Positions 16,274 to 24,897 of a stretch of 64,000 bases of DNA are shown one piece after another. Origin of the DNA: DMER64 sp041654355 (GTDB lineage: Bacteria; Bacteroidota; Bacteroidia; Bacteroidales; UBA932). The first letter of the stretch is position 1. The number at the start of each line of letters is the position of its first letter. The translations under genes and the position numbers were made by a program. The notes beneath the pieces were generated by a model. The model was not told the origin of the DNA, ran no database searches, and saw only the letters and a program-made list of their open reading frames with translations. The DNA lies in assembly GCA_041654355.1 (NCBI GenBank), contig JBAZDQ010000003.1, forward strand, positions 26,393 through 90,392, written 5' to 3'.

Positions 16274-17155
16274 TTATTTCCCAAAATTTCTTGACACAAA
16301 AGGCAAACAGGTATATAGTGCAGAACGCCAGTATTCACTGGTATGCCCGCCATCGCGCACCCGGAATTCACAAGGAATTTGCTGATGGCGCATAGCCTGG
16401 GTAAATTCAATATTACGATCAAGCAGAAAATCATCATCACCACAATCGACAAACCATTTCACACTGCGCAGTTGATCTTTACGTTCATCACTCGCTTCTT
16501 CAACATACTGTATACAATCGTTTTCCTGTACCGATTTTGTGAGCAATGCCATTTTATCTTCCGGATCTTGCGAAGGAACAGCGCCTTCCTGCGGGATGTT
16601 CATTAATGCACTCATGGCATAAACAGATGAAAACATATGGCTGTGCTTTTGGCCGTATACAGTGGCACCGCCACCACCCATCGATAAGCCTGCAACAGCA
16701 CGATGCTGCTTGTCTCCTGTAATACGGTATGTTTTCTCTATAAAGGGCAGGAATTCAGTAAAGAAAAACGTTTCGTATTGCCAACCGGGCATATTAAAAT
16801 AACCATTCCACGCGCCTTCGGCCAGATTGCCTCCCGCGTTGGGTGATACAATGATCATTTCACAAGCCTCGCCTGAGGCTATCAGCTGATCGGCTATTTC
16901 CTTGGCATGTTCATTTTCAAACCAGCTGGTATTGACACCCGACATGCCGTGTAGAAGATACAGCACGGGATATTCCTTATTTGTCTGTGTTTCGTAACTT
17001 TTGGGGAGGAATATTGTGTATTCACGGTCGGCATTCAATACCTTGCTGTAAAGAGTATCTGTTACAACTTTACTTTGCGGCCCCCACCATCCTGTTTGTG
17101 CTGATAATTCAACACCAAACACTATAAGGAATAATGCTAAAATAAGACGTTTCAT
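16274..17155 (-). CDS. Secreted esterase, alpha/beta-hydrolase of the esterase D/feruloyl-esterase type
   Basis: I start at ATG 17155 (MKRLILALF), which gives a proper signal peptide ending SAQTG. A longer frame back to 17230 would run into the tRNA gene. The nucleophile elbow is AGLSMGGGGATVYG near residue 155 (GLSMG). The oxyanion/N-terminal part reads YPVLYLLHGMSG. The catalytic His is probably in DGGHTSEYW near the C terminus. The family hydrolyses short acyl or sugar-acid esters, for example acetyl or feruloyl groups. It has a -7 box at 17187-17194 just after the tRNA gene. Confidence 0.85.
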   Translation of the reverse strand: MKRLILALFLIVFGVELSAQTGWWGPQSKVVTDTLYSKVLNADREYTIFLPKSYETQTNKEYPVLYLLHGMSGVNTSWFENEHAKEIADQLIASGEACEMIIVSPNAGGNLAEGAWNGYFNMPGWQYETFFFTEFLPFIEKTYRITGDKQHRAVAGLSMGGGGATVYGQKHSHMFSSVYAMSALMNIPQEGAVPSQDPEDKMALLTKSVQENDCIQYVEEASDERKDQLRSVKWFVDCGDDDFLLDRNIEFTQAMRHQQIPCEFRVRDGGHTSEYWRSALYTCLPFVSRNFGK

Positions 17156-17186
17156 ATGGTACCGGACTTTTATTGTGATGAATCGA

Positions 17187-17194
17187 CAAAAGTA
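17187..17194 (-). promoter_or_regulatory. -7 box (TACTTTTG) of the esterase gene
   Basis: TACTTTTG on the minus strand matches TAnnTTTG, 31 bases before the esterase ATG at 17155 and just past the tRNA 3' end. Confidence 0.45.
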
Positions 17195-17196
17195 AG

Positions 17197-17270
17197 TCGG
17201 GGTGAAAGGACTCGAACCTTCGGCCTCCACGTCCCGAACGTGGCGCGCTAGCCAACTGCGCTACACCCCG
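17197..17270 (-). tRNA. tRNA-Pro (anticodon CGG)
   Basis: On the minus strand the sequence folds as a full cloverleaf. The acceptor pair is CGGGGTG/CACCCCG with discriminator A. The D arm has AGTTGGCTAGC, the anticodon stem CCACG/CGTGG holds loop TTCGGGA (anticodon CGG), and the T arm contains GGTTCGAGTCC. CCA is not encoded. It reads proline codon CCG. A -7 box lies 14 bases upstream at 17285-17292. Confidence 0.96.
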
Positions 17271-17284
17271 ATTAATCAAGGCTG

Positions 17285-17292
17285 CAAAGGTA
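17285..17292 (-). promoter_or_regulatory. -7 box (TACCTTTG) of tRNA-Pro
   Basis: TACCTTTG on the minus strand, 14 bases before the mature 5' end of the tRNA. Confidence 0.55.
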
Positions 17293-17311
17293 AATAAAAA
17301 ATTAATATCCT

Positions 17312-17319
17312 TACCTTTG
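17312..17319 (+). promoter_or_regulatory. -7 box (TACCTTTG) of the VanX-like gene, leaderless layout
   Basis: TACCTTTG ends only 4 bases before the ATG at 17324, so transcription would start at or within a base or two of the start codon. Confidence 0.5.
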
Positions 17320-17323
17320 ATAT

Positions 17324-18016
17324 ATGAAACGAACTTTTTTTCTTTTTGCTGTTATTCTTTTGGTGGCCGGGTGCCATCAAAGTAATCCTAAAAATCCTTA
17401 TAACCTCCCCATTGCAGTGACTATGGAAGATTATCTGGCCCAGGTAGCAGAAAATCCGAACACGGAACTCGTAGACCTGGAGGAAGTCATCCCCGGTATC
17501 AGCCTGGATATTGCTTATGCCAAATCCGAAAATTTTACCGGAATACCCATTTACACTTCTCCCAAAGCCTTCTTATGCCGTCCGGTTGCCCTGGCATTGG
17601 CCCTGGCACAGGATTCCTTAAAAAAACTCGGCATGGGTTTTGAAATTTTGGATGCCTACAGGCCTTACGCGGCTACATTGTATTTTTATGAAGTATACCA
17701 CGACACAACATTTGTAGCCAGTCCGCATACGGGGTCCATTCACAACCGGGGAGCTGCTGTGGATCTTACGCTGATCTGCCTGGAAACAGGAGAAGAATTG
17801 GAAATGCCCACCCGATTTGATTCCTTCTCGGACACGGCATCTCATGCGTTCAATGACCTTCCGGAGCATGTGCTGAAGAACAGGGCAACCCTGAGAGGGA
17901 TTATGGAAGCTTACGGATTTTCCATTTACGAACCCGAATGGTGGCATTACAATTATAAAAATGCCCGTTCCTATCCGTTACGGGATGTGTCGTTTGAAGA
18001 ATTAATGAATCGCTAG
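17324..18016 (+). CDS. VanX/DdpX-type D-alanyl-D-alanine dipeptidase, lipoprotein
   Basis: The 230-residue lipoprotein has its lipobox at VAGC (Cys17). The catalytic set of the M15D family is complete: Arg in AYRPYAA near residue 110, zinc ligands in SIHNRGAAVD near 137-146 (His and Asp), and the EWWH motif near 203 with the catalytic Glu and third zinc ligand His. It cleaves D-Ala-D-Ala or similar D,D-dipeptides released from peptidoglycan, in the periplasm. No vanH/vanA ligase or VanRS genes are nearby, so cell-wall recycling is a better guess than glycopeptide resistance. Its 3' end overlaps the converging YqaA-like gene by 4 bases. Confidence 0.9.
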   Translation: MKRTFFLFAVILLVAGCHQSNPKNPYNLPIAVTMEDYLAQVAENPNTELVDLEEVIPGISLDIAYAKSENFTGIPIYTSPKAFLCRPVALALALAQDSLKKLGMGFEILDAYRPYAATLYFYEVYHDTTFVASPHTGSIHNRGAAVDLTLICLETGEELEMPTRFDSFSDTASHAFNDLPEHVLKNRATLRGIMEAYGFSIYEPEWWHYNYKNARSYPLRDVSFEELMNR

Positions 18017-18465
18017 AACAATTTTTCGGGTAACAGTAGCCAAAGACCAATCCAAAACAGGAAACGGAGGGCTTTCCCAACAAACATAAGCACGGCCGTT
18101 CTCCAAAACGGGATTCTGTAAAATCCCAAACCTACAGCAAAGACATCACCCACAACCGGCAGCCAGCAAAACAGGGCTACCAGGCTGCTCCATTTACGAA
18201 TTACTTCTTGTTGTTTTTCAAGTTTTTCCTGCTTAACTCGCAACCATTTTTCTATCCATTCCCATTTTCCCAGGTAACCCAGACCATAGCAGGTCAGGCT
18301 CCCAAGGCCGTTCCCTGCAGTTGCTATAGCAAAACAGAGCCAGGGATCTCCCCCGGCCAGGAGCATTCCAATGAAAAGGAATTCGGAACTGAATGGTATT
18401 ACCGTAGAAGCCAGGAACGATCCAATAAACAAACCCAGGTAACCCCAGTCTAAAAGAAATTCCAT
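18013..18465 (-). CDS. YqaA-like DedA/VTT-domain inner-membrane protein
   Basis: The 150-residue protein has about four hydrophobic segments. The family features are STVIPFSSEFLFIGMLLAGG near residue 20, GNGLGSLTCYGLGYLGK near 52, and WLPVVGDVFAVGLGFYRI near 100. It belongs with the small YqaA proteins related to DedA, thought to move lipids or support membrane homeostasis. Function here is not proven. Confidence 0.85.
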   Translation of the reverse strand: MEFLLDWGYLGLFIGSFLASTVIPFSSEFLFIGMLLAGGDPWLCFAIATAGNGLGSLTCYGLGYLGKWEWIEKWLRVKQEKLEKQQEVIRKWSSLVALFCWLPVVGDVFAVGLGFYRIPFWRTAVLMFVGKALRFLFWIGLWLLLPEKLF

Positions 18466-18549
18466 AAATTAAAAAGTTTGGCACACCGTTTGCAAACTAT
18501 TAAGACAGATAGTTTTTTTCATCTATTAGGTTTTAGGTTAAATGGGTCT

Positions 18550-18578
18550 GAACAGACAACGCTTCTAGTTGTCTGTTC
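18550..18578. terminator. Perfect 11-bp inverted repeat over the GH5 stop codon
   Basis: GAACAGACAAC (18550-18560) and GTTGTCTGTTC (18568-18578) are perfect reverse complements around a 7-base loop that contains the GH5 stop codon. On the plus strand a T-rich stretch follows, so it could act as a plus-strand terminator. For the GH5 transcript there is no U tract, and it is more likely a 3'-end protecting hairpin. Confidence 0.45.
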
Positions 18579-19812
18579 TTTCTTTATTCAGGCGGAGGGC
18601 TTTAATGTAATCCCCTTCAACACTGCAATTTTCAAACAAACACAACTTTAAAAATTTCGTCATGGACTGCCGGCTCAAGACCTGATCCGGTCTGGCTTCC
18701 CTTATGGCAGCGTAAGTGTCCCTGGGAGCCTCTGAAAAACCCGTTACCAGTTCCCAATGATCCGGAGTGCCTATGGACACAAAACAGGAACCGCCCATTT
18801 TTTTATACGGCCAAAATGTATACCCGATGTTGTTTTCTTCCATGACTTTGCAAAAGGCTTCCATCCACTCAAGGGTATTGTGGCCTATCTCTCCCATATA
18901 CATAGGCAATGACGTCTTATCGCGGAAGTCAATGAAATGCGCAATGGCCTCGGTCGTGGCTTCCCCCCCGTAACGGTGGCAGGAATACATGATCTTATCA
19001 TCAAATGTCCAGTCGGTAAATGGTGTGAAGTTGCTGTTCCATTGAGGGGCTCCCAGAATGACTATATGGTTCGTATCTGCTTTTCTGATCTCCGCAACCG
19101 CCTTTTTGTATAAAGGTTCCAACATGGCGTTGAGATCATCTTTATTGCTGAAATATGGGGCAATGGGTTCATTCAGCAAGTCGTATCCCAAAATAACCGG
19201 TTCGTCATGATAGCGGGCTGCGATCCTTTTCCAGATATCACAAAAAAGCTGCTGGTTTGTCTTGCTTTCGAACAACCAGGGATACCCGTGACTGTCATCA
19301 ATGTTGTCCCCTGTCTGACCACCCGGAGCATCGTGCATATCCAGGATAACGTGTAATCCGCTCTGGCGGCACCAGGAAACCACACTGTCTATACGCGCAA
19401 ATCCGTCCTGAGCGGCAATAAGGCCCATAAAATCCTCATCGGTAAAAAGCTTATAATGAAAAGGCAGTCGTATGGTGTTTGCTCCGGTTGAAGCAATAAA
19501 ATCAATATCATCCCTTGTAATGTAGCTGTCTTTGAACCGGCGCCAGAATTCCGCGGTAAAATCAGGACCTGTCAACTGGCAAAACATCCGGTCTATCCAG
19601 CCTGCTGAATTTGTTTTTTTGAAATTGAACATGTATCCTTCGGGATTCAGCCAATTGCCCAGGTTAGTGCCTTTGATGAAAAATTTCTCTCCTTTCAGTA
19701 CCAGGTCAGGGCCGTCAATCTGAATGAAATCACGGACCGGGACTTTGTTTTTCAAAGGGCTGCAAGCGATCAACAATACTGAAAATCCTGTAAAAACCAA
19801 GCGTTTTATCAT
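18565..19812 (-). CDS. Glycoside hydrolase family 5 lipoprotein
   Basis: The 415-residue lipoprotein has its lipobox at LIAC (Cys17). The GH5 barrel begins at about residue 40 (FIKGTNLGNWLNPEGY). The catalytic acid/base Glu is in YDLLNEPIAP near residue 215, and the nucleophile Glu is in YMGEIGHNT near 307. GH5 enzymes retain configuration and cut beta-1,4 or beta-1,3 glucans, mannans or related chains; the substrate is not predictable here. It is monocistronic, divergent from the CotH-type gene (74-base gap), and ends in a perfect hairpin. Confidence 0.9.
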   Translation of the reverse strand: MIKRLVFTGFSVLLIACSPLKNKVPVRDFIQIDGPDLVLKGEKFFIKGTNLGNWLNPEGYMFNFKKTNSAGWIDRMFCQLTGPDFTAEFWRRFKDSYITRDDIDFIASTGANTIRLPFHYKLFTDEDFMGLIAAQDGFARIDSVVSWCRQSGLHVILDMHDAPGGQTGDNIDDSHGYPWLFESKTNQQLFCDIWKRIAARYHDEPVILGYDLLNEPIAPYFSNKDDLNAMLEPLYKKAVAEIRKADTNHIVILGAPQWNSNFTPFTDWTFDDKIMYSCHRYGGEATTEAIAHFIDFRDKTSLPMYMGEIGHNTLEWMEAFCKVMEENNIGYTFWPYKKMGGSCFVSIGTPDHWELVTGFSEAPRDTYAAIREARPDQVLSRQSMTKFLKLCLFENCSVEGDYIKALRLNKERTDN

Positions 19813-19886
19813 GACTATTGCGGTTTGATGGTAATGTAAAGGTAAAATTTTATAACTTGCAACCTAAAGTATAGGTCCTTTTTAGA

Positions 19887-21785
19887 ATGAAAATACATTA
19901 CCTCTTTCTGGCCGTTGCCTTTCTGACAGCAGCCTGTTCCAAAACACCAGATCCAAAAGAAACGGAAAAAGAAGCCCGATTAATTAGTTTGTCGGTTGAT
20001 GAACAGCAAATTGTAGTGCCGCAGGAAGGTGCCGCCACTTTTTCTTTCAGGGTTGAAGAACCTGCAGCCGAATTCATTTACGACATCACTTCCCCGCAAT
20101 GTCAGATTGAATTGCGCATTCAGGGAACAACAAGTAAACCCGCCAATTTTTCAATACAAAGTATTGTCCCCACACAAGAGGAAGGTGTTTACCAGGTCCG
20201 TTTACTAGATAACGGGATTCGTCTGACCTATAAAAATCCGGTGGTATTATGCCTGATCACCTCCCGCGCGGGATACGGGACTTCCATGATCACTTCCGGT
20301 GCTTTTGAAGTGATCAGTTCCCTGAGCCATGCAGGGATTAGCAATTTTTACTTTTCTAAAGAACTGAATCCTTCTTTGAAAGAGGACGTACAACTGGATA
20401 TTACATCAGCAGAAGATCTGTACGAAAATGTTATTGAGGGAAACATCCCGGTCTGGCTGGAGGATCTGCATCTGACAGCTTCTTTCACTAGCGGGAACCC
20501 CGTCAAAGTAAACGGAGTGGTCCAGGAGAGTGGAAAAACGGTTCAGGATTTTTCGCAACCTGTGGAATATACCGTACAAACCAACGAGGGAACCGTGCTT
20601 ACCTATAAAACGGAAATCGTTCATTTTACGGGATTACCCGTGATTATTATCAACACGGAAAACGGGGCCCCGGTGACCTCAAAGGATGACTGGATGAATG
20701 CAACCATCCGTATACAGGGTATGGGCTCGTTTGAAGACCTGCCCCAGATGGTAACAGAAATCCGCGGACGCGGTAATACCACCTGGATGTGGCCCAAGAA
20801 ACCCTATGCCCTGAAACTGGACAGTAAAACATCCCTGTTGGGCATGCCCAAACACAAACGCTGGGTTCTGTTGGCCAATTTCATGGACCGGACCATGCTC
20901 CGGAATCGTATGGCTTTCAGGATTGCCCAATCCACATCCCTGGCGTGGACCCCCCGGAACGAGATCGTGGAATTGATCTTCAACGGCCGTCACCAAGGCA
21001 ACTATATGTTGGTTGAACACATCAAGGATGATAAAAACCGGGTAAATATATCCGATGACGGGTATATCCTGGAACTTGACTTTCACTTTGACAACGAGAT
21101 CCAGTGGGTATCCCCTCACGGACAGAGCGTTGAGCAGAGCGGGATCCCGTTTGCCGTGAAATTCCCGGACGAAGACGATATTACCGCCTCTCAGATAGAC
21201 TGGATCAAGGACTATATTGACCAGGCTGGAGAGGCCTTATACGGACCGGCCTTTAAAGACCCGGAAACAGGCTACAGAAAATTCGTGGATATGCAGTCGT
21301 TCGTAGACTATTGGATCGTTTTTGAACTGTGCATCAACCACGAACTGGCCAACCCCGGCAGTGTCTATATGTACAAAGACAAAGATACCAAACTTTTTGC
21401 CGGACCCATCTGGGATTTTGACTGGGGAACGTTTTCCTATCAGGCTTCTCCCCAGGCCCAGGGTAAACTCTTTATGACACAGGCGATCTGGTACAAACAG
21501 TTTTTCAAAGACCCTGAATTTGTAGCACTGGTTAAAGAACGGTGGAACCTGCTCAAGCCAAAATTTGATGAAATTCCCGCCTTTCTGGATGAAGAGTACG
21601 AACGCTTGAGCTATTCTGCAGCATTGAATTTCAAAATGTGGGATCCTACTGAAGACAGAAACATGAACGGCGGAAACCTCATCAACGGAGATGAACCCCT
21701 GACATATAACCAGGCCGTGGAACGGATGCGGAACATTATTGTGGAACGCATTCAAACCCTGGATCAAAAAATCAACGCTTTATAA
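19887..21785 (+). CDS. CotH-type kinase-domain lipoprotein
   Basis: The 632-residue lipoprotein has its lipobox at TAAC (Cys17). Residues about 30-250 are beta-rich, Ig-like modules. The CotH kinase domain follows: EIRGRGNTTWMWPKKPYAL near residue 290, KRWVLLANFMDRTMLRN near 322, LELDFHFDNEI near 395, and the metal-binding GPIWDFDWGTF near 505. In Bacillus, CotH phosphorylates spore-coat proteins; in Bacteroidota such lipoproteins are common and their targets are unknown. It is the first gene of an apparent operon with a metzincin protease (16-base gap), a HAD phosphatase and an alpha-2-macroglobulin. It is secreted, so its ATP source is an open question. Confidence 0.88.
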   Translation: MKIHYLFLAVAFLTAACSKTPDPKETEKEARLISLSVDEQQIVVPQEGAATFSFRVEEPAAEFIYDITSPQCQIELRIQGTTSKPANFSIQSIVPTQEEGVYQVRLLDNGIRLTYKNPVVLCLITSRAGYGTSMITSGAFEVISSLSHAGISNFYFSKELNPSLKEDVQLDITSAEDLYENVIEGNIPVWLEDLHLTASFTSGNPVKVNGVVQESGKTVQDFSQPVEYTVQTNEGTVLTYKTEIVHFTGLPVIIINTENGAPVTSKDDWMNATIRIQGMGSFEDLPQMVTEIRGRGNTTWMWPKKPYALKLDSKTSLLGMPKHKRWVLLANFMDRTMLRNRMAFRIAQSTSLAWTPRNEIVELIFNGRHQGNYMLVEHIKDDKNRVNISDDGYILELDFHFDNEIQWVSPHGQSVEQSGIPFAVKFPDEDDITASQIDWIKDYIDQAGEALYGPAFKDPETGYRKFVDMQSFVDYWIVFELCINHELANPGSVYMYKDKDTKLFAGPIWDFDWGTFSYQASPQAQGKLFMTQAIWYKQFFKDPEFVALVKERWNLLKPKFDEIPAFLDEEYERLSYSAALNFKMWDPTEDRNMNGGNLINGDEPLTYNQAVERMRNIIVERIQTLDQKINAL

Positions 21786-21801
21786 ACCTCAACAACCCAT
21801 T

Positions 21802-24276
21802 ATGAAACTGACCAAAACCATTCTTTTACTGGCAGTTCTGGCTTTTTCTGTGCAAACCGGCACGGCCCAGCGCAGAAATCCGGATCAGAAAGATGACAAA
21901 ACCGAAAACAACACCGAATCCAAAACAGACAGCAAAACCCCTGCTAAGCTGGATGATTTCATTAAAGCAGAGACTTCTGTTATGGAAGGATTGACCCCTG
22001 TGTATTACCAGGACAAGAAATATTATATAGGTATACCCGACTCCCTGATAGGACGGGACATCCTTATGGTAACCCGGATGGCTGAAACCCCGGCGGGATT
22101 CCGCGCCAATTTTTTCGGATATGCCGGAGACCAAATCAACAGCGGCATGTTGCGTTTTGAGAAAGGGCCGGACAACAACCTGTTCCTGACTAAAGTACTT
22201 GCCCGCGAACAGTCCAGGGATACGACTCAGGCCATGTATTATAACGTTACCCGTTCCAACAGGCCGGCTTTGATCGCTTCTTTTGACATAAAGGCGATCA
22301 ATGCAGACAGCACCCTGTCACTGATAGACGTAACGGACCTGGTAAACAGTGATAACGAAAGCCTTTATTTCAGCAAAAGGCAGAAAAAATCGGCCAAAAT
22401 GACGGCTATGCAAAAAGACCGTTCTTATGTTAAAAGCGTAAAATCTTTCCCCATCAACACCGAACTGCGCAGCATAAAGACATACGTCCTCCAGGAGAAC
22501 GATGACCCCCTGACCTTCGAGATCAACTGCTCGCTGGTTCTCCTTCCCAAAGAGCCCATGCAGCCCAGGTATTTTGACGAGCGTGTAGGCTTCTTTACCT
22601 CTAATTACACAGATTTTGACAAAAACCCACAGGGGATCAAAACCATGCGCATGATCGCCCGCTGGCGGCTGGAACCAAAGCCTGAAGACTTAGAAAAATA
22701 CAAAAGGGGCGAGTTGGTGGAACCGGCAAAACCCATCGTGTTTTATATTGATCCCACCACACCCAAAGAATGGGTGCCCTACCTGATCCAGGGCGTGAAC
22801 GACTGGCAGCCGGTATTCGAAAAAGCAGGTTTTAAAAATGCTATTTATGCATTGGAGGCACCTTCTCCCGAAGAAGATCCCACGTGGAGTCTGGAGGACG
22901 CCAGAAACTCGGCAATCGTTTACAAACCGTCGACCATTGCCAACGCCAGCGGTCCGCACGTAAGCGATCCACGTTCGGGAGAAATCATTGAAAGTCACAT
23001 CAACTGGTACCACAACGTGATGAGCCTAGTCCACAACTGGTATTTTGTGCAATGTGCCGCCGTAGATCCTCAGGCCCGGGCAATGACATTCCCTACAGAA
23101 CTGATGGGACAACTTATCCGTTTTGTCTCTTCTCATGAAGTGGGACATACCCTGGGGCTGCGTCATAATTTCGGAGCTACAGCTTATTATACGACCGACC
23201 AACTGCGCGACCCTGAATTCCTGGCTGCCAACGGACATACTACATCCATCATGGATTATTCCCGGTTCAACTTTGTGGTGCAGCCGGAAGACAAAATTCC
23301 ACAAAACCTGCTCTTCCCCCGCATAAGCCATTACGACTACTGGGCCATAGAATGGGGTTACAGGCGTTTTTACCAGTTTGCCGATGCAGAAGAAGAGATT
23401 CCTAATCTGAACAAGTGGGTCATTGAAAAAACACAAGACCCTTATTTACGTTTCAACGGAGGGGCCGAATCCGGACTGAACGACCCCCGGGCACAATCTG
23501 AAGATCTGGGAGACAACCAGATGGAAACCTGTGAACTGGGCATCAGAAATATGAAAGTCATCCTGGAAAACCTTCCCGGGTGGACAAAAATCCCGAACGA
23601 AAATTACAGGGGCCTTTCCACACTTTATCCCCAGATCACAACCCAGTTTAACCGTTATATAGGCCACGTATCCAAATGGGTGGGAGGTGTTTTCACGGAC
23701 GTGAAAACCGTAGAGCAGGAAGGCCCGGTTTACATACCGGTCCCCCGGGCAAAACAAAAGGAAGCCATGGCGTTTTTGGACAGGAATATTTTTACAACCC
23801 CGGAATGGATCCTGCCCGATTACCTGGCAGAACTTTTGCCAACCAACCGACTGGCCGTAATGGAAAACCTGCAACAAAGCGCCGTCACCGGACTGGTCAA
23901 TAAAAATGTCCTGGTACGAATGCTCCGGGCAGAAGAACAACTGGGAGCAGAAGCCTATTCCCTGGAAGCCTTCTTCTCTGACATGAACCGCAGTGTTTTC
24001 AAAGATTACGGCGACACAGACATTTACCGCAGGAGCCTGCAGAACATTTATATCAATACACTTTGCGAACTGGTCAAGCCCAAAGAAGAGAACGGGAATG
24101 CTTCGCCGGAAGCGGCTCGTTACCGCAGAACCGAGGCATCCATAGAGAACAATGACGTTAAGTGCCTTGTAACAGCTGAAATGCAAAAAATCGGGAAAAA
24201 ACTCAAACGTGCCAAAGGCGATGACCGGACCCGTGCACATTATCAATTCCTTTACCAAAAAATTGAAGACTTGTAG
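21802..24276 (+). CDS. Secreted zinc-dependent metzincin protease (DUF5117/DUF4953 type)
   Basis: I start at ATG 21802 (MKLTKTILLL), giving a signal peptide ending GTAQ; the frame extends upstream into the CotH gene. The zinc site is SHEVGHTLGLRHNF near residue 443, a full HExxHxxGxxH metzincin motif. A Met-turn SIMDYSRFNF lies about 40 residues later. The long N-terminal region (about 40-300) is the domain typical of large Bacteroidota members of this family. The C-terminal third is helical. It acts outside the cytoplasm; its protein targets are unknown. The stop overlaps the GTG start of the HAD gene by 1 base. Confidence 0.9.
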   Translation: MKLTKTILLLAVLAFSVQTGTAQRRNPDQKDDKTENNTESKTDSKTPAKLDDFIKAETSVMEGLTPVYYQDKKYYIGIPDSLIGRDILMVTRMAETPAGFRANFFGYAGDQINSGMLRFEKGPDNNLFLTKVLAREQSRDTTQAMYYNVTRSNRPALIASFDIKAINADSTLSLIDVTDLVNSDNESLYFSKRQKKSAKMTAMQKDRSYVKSVKSFPINTELRSIKTYVLQENDDPLTFEINCSLVLLPKEPMQPRYFDERVGFFTSNYTDFDKNPQGIKTMRMIARWRLEPKPEDLEKYKRGELVEPAKPIVFYIDPTTPKEWVPYLIQGVNDWQPVFEKAGFKNAIYALEAPSPEEDPTWSLEDARNSAIVYKPSTIANASGPHVSDPRSGEIIESHINWYHNVMSLVHNWYFVQCAAVDPQARAMTFPTELMGQLIRFVSSHEVGHTLGLRHNFGATAYYTTDQLRDPEFLAANGHTTSIMDYSRFNFVVQPEDKIPQNLLFPRISHYDYWAIEWGYRRFYQFADAEEEIPNLNKWVIEKTQDPYLRFNGGAESGLNDPRAQSEDLGDNQMETCELGIRNMKVILENLPGWTKIPNENYRGLSTLYPQITTQFNRYIGHVSKWVGGVFTDVKTVEQEGPVYIPVPRAKQKEAMAFLDRNIFTTPEWILPDYLAELLPTNRLAVMENLQQSAVTGLVNKNVLVRMLRAEEQLGAEAYSLEAFFSDMNRSVFKDYGDTDIYRRSLQNIYINTLCELVKPKEENGNASPEAARYRRTEASIENNDVKCLVTAEMQKIGKKLKRAKGDDRTRAHYQFLYQKIEDL

Positions 24277-24893
24277 TGAACTTTACTCATATTGTTTTTG
24301 ACGTTGACGGCACTTTGCTGGACAGTGAACAAACCGGAATGGTATCCCTGCAGCAGACCATCCGCAGTGAGCTGGGAAAAGATATGACCCTGGAGGAGTT
24401 ATATCCGTATTTTGGGATTCCCAGTTTCCAGGCAGTACTCAAACTGGGATTTGAAGATCCGGAAAAGGCCGCTGCTTTATGGGAGGAAAATTTCCAGGCA
24501 CTGACTTACCTTACCCGGCCGTTTGACGGGATTGAACAGGTGCTTGAGTCCCTGTACAAAAAAGGTGTTGTCATGGGTGTGATCACCTCACGAAACAGAC
24601 CTGAATTTGATTCCGACCGGCATTTGTCGGAATGGATGCATTATTTTACTTTGACCGTATGTGCTGAAGATGCCCCCAGGCACAAACCCGCCCCGGATCC
24701 CATGTGGTTGTTCCTGGAAAAAACGGGAGCAGATCCAACCAAAGTGCTTTTTGTGGGTGACACGTACAACGACCAATTGTGTGCTCATGCGGCCGGCACC
24801 TCTTTTGCACTTGCATTATGGGGAACCCGGAACGGGATAGATATCCCTGCCGAGTTTTACCTGGAACACCCCCGGGATTTGTTAACCTTATAG
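24276..24893 (+). CDS. HAD-superfamily hydrolase (phosphoglycolate-phosphatase/PpaX-like)
   Basis: It starts at GTG 24276, sharing a base with the preceding stop codon. Motif I is FDVDGTLLDS (nucleophile Asp9, Asp11), motif II is GVITSRN near residue 99, the Lys of motif III is in RHKPAPDP near 130, and motif IV is FVGDTYNDQ near 150. The helical cap between motifs I and II makes it a type I HAD. It is a cytoplasmic small-molecule phosphatase, probably for a sugar phosphate, phosphoglycolate or pyrophosphate. It is tightly packed between genes for exported proteins. Confidence 0.9.
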   Translation: MNFTHIVFDVDGTLLDSEQTGMVSLQQTIRSELGKDMTLEELYPYFGIPSFQAVLKLGFEDPEKAAALWEENFQALTYLTRPFDGIEQVLESLYKKGVVMGVITSRNRPEFDSDRHLSEWMHYFTLTVCAEDAPRHKPAPDPMWLFLEKTGADPTKVLFVGDTYNDQLCAHAAGTSFALALWGTRNGIDIPAEFYLEHPRDLLTL

Positions 24894-24897
24894 GTTT

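Noticed and set aside
17324..18016. Glycopeptide-resistance gene cluster
   Set aside because: Only the dipeptidase is present; there is no VanH or VanA-type ligase and no VanRS pair, so cell-wall recycling fits better.
23446..24258. Minus-strand 270-codon open frame inside the metzincin gene
   Set aside because: The plus-strand protein has clear catalytic motifs and family structure, and the reverse frame has none.
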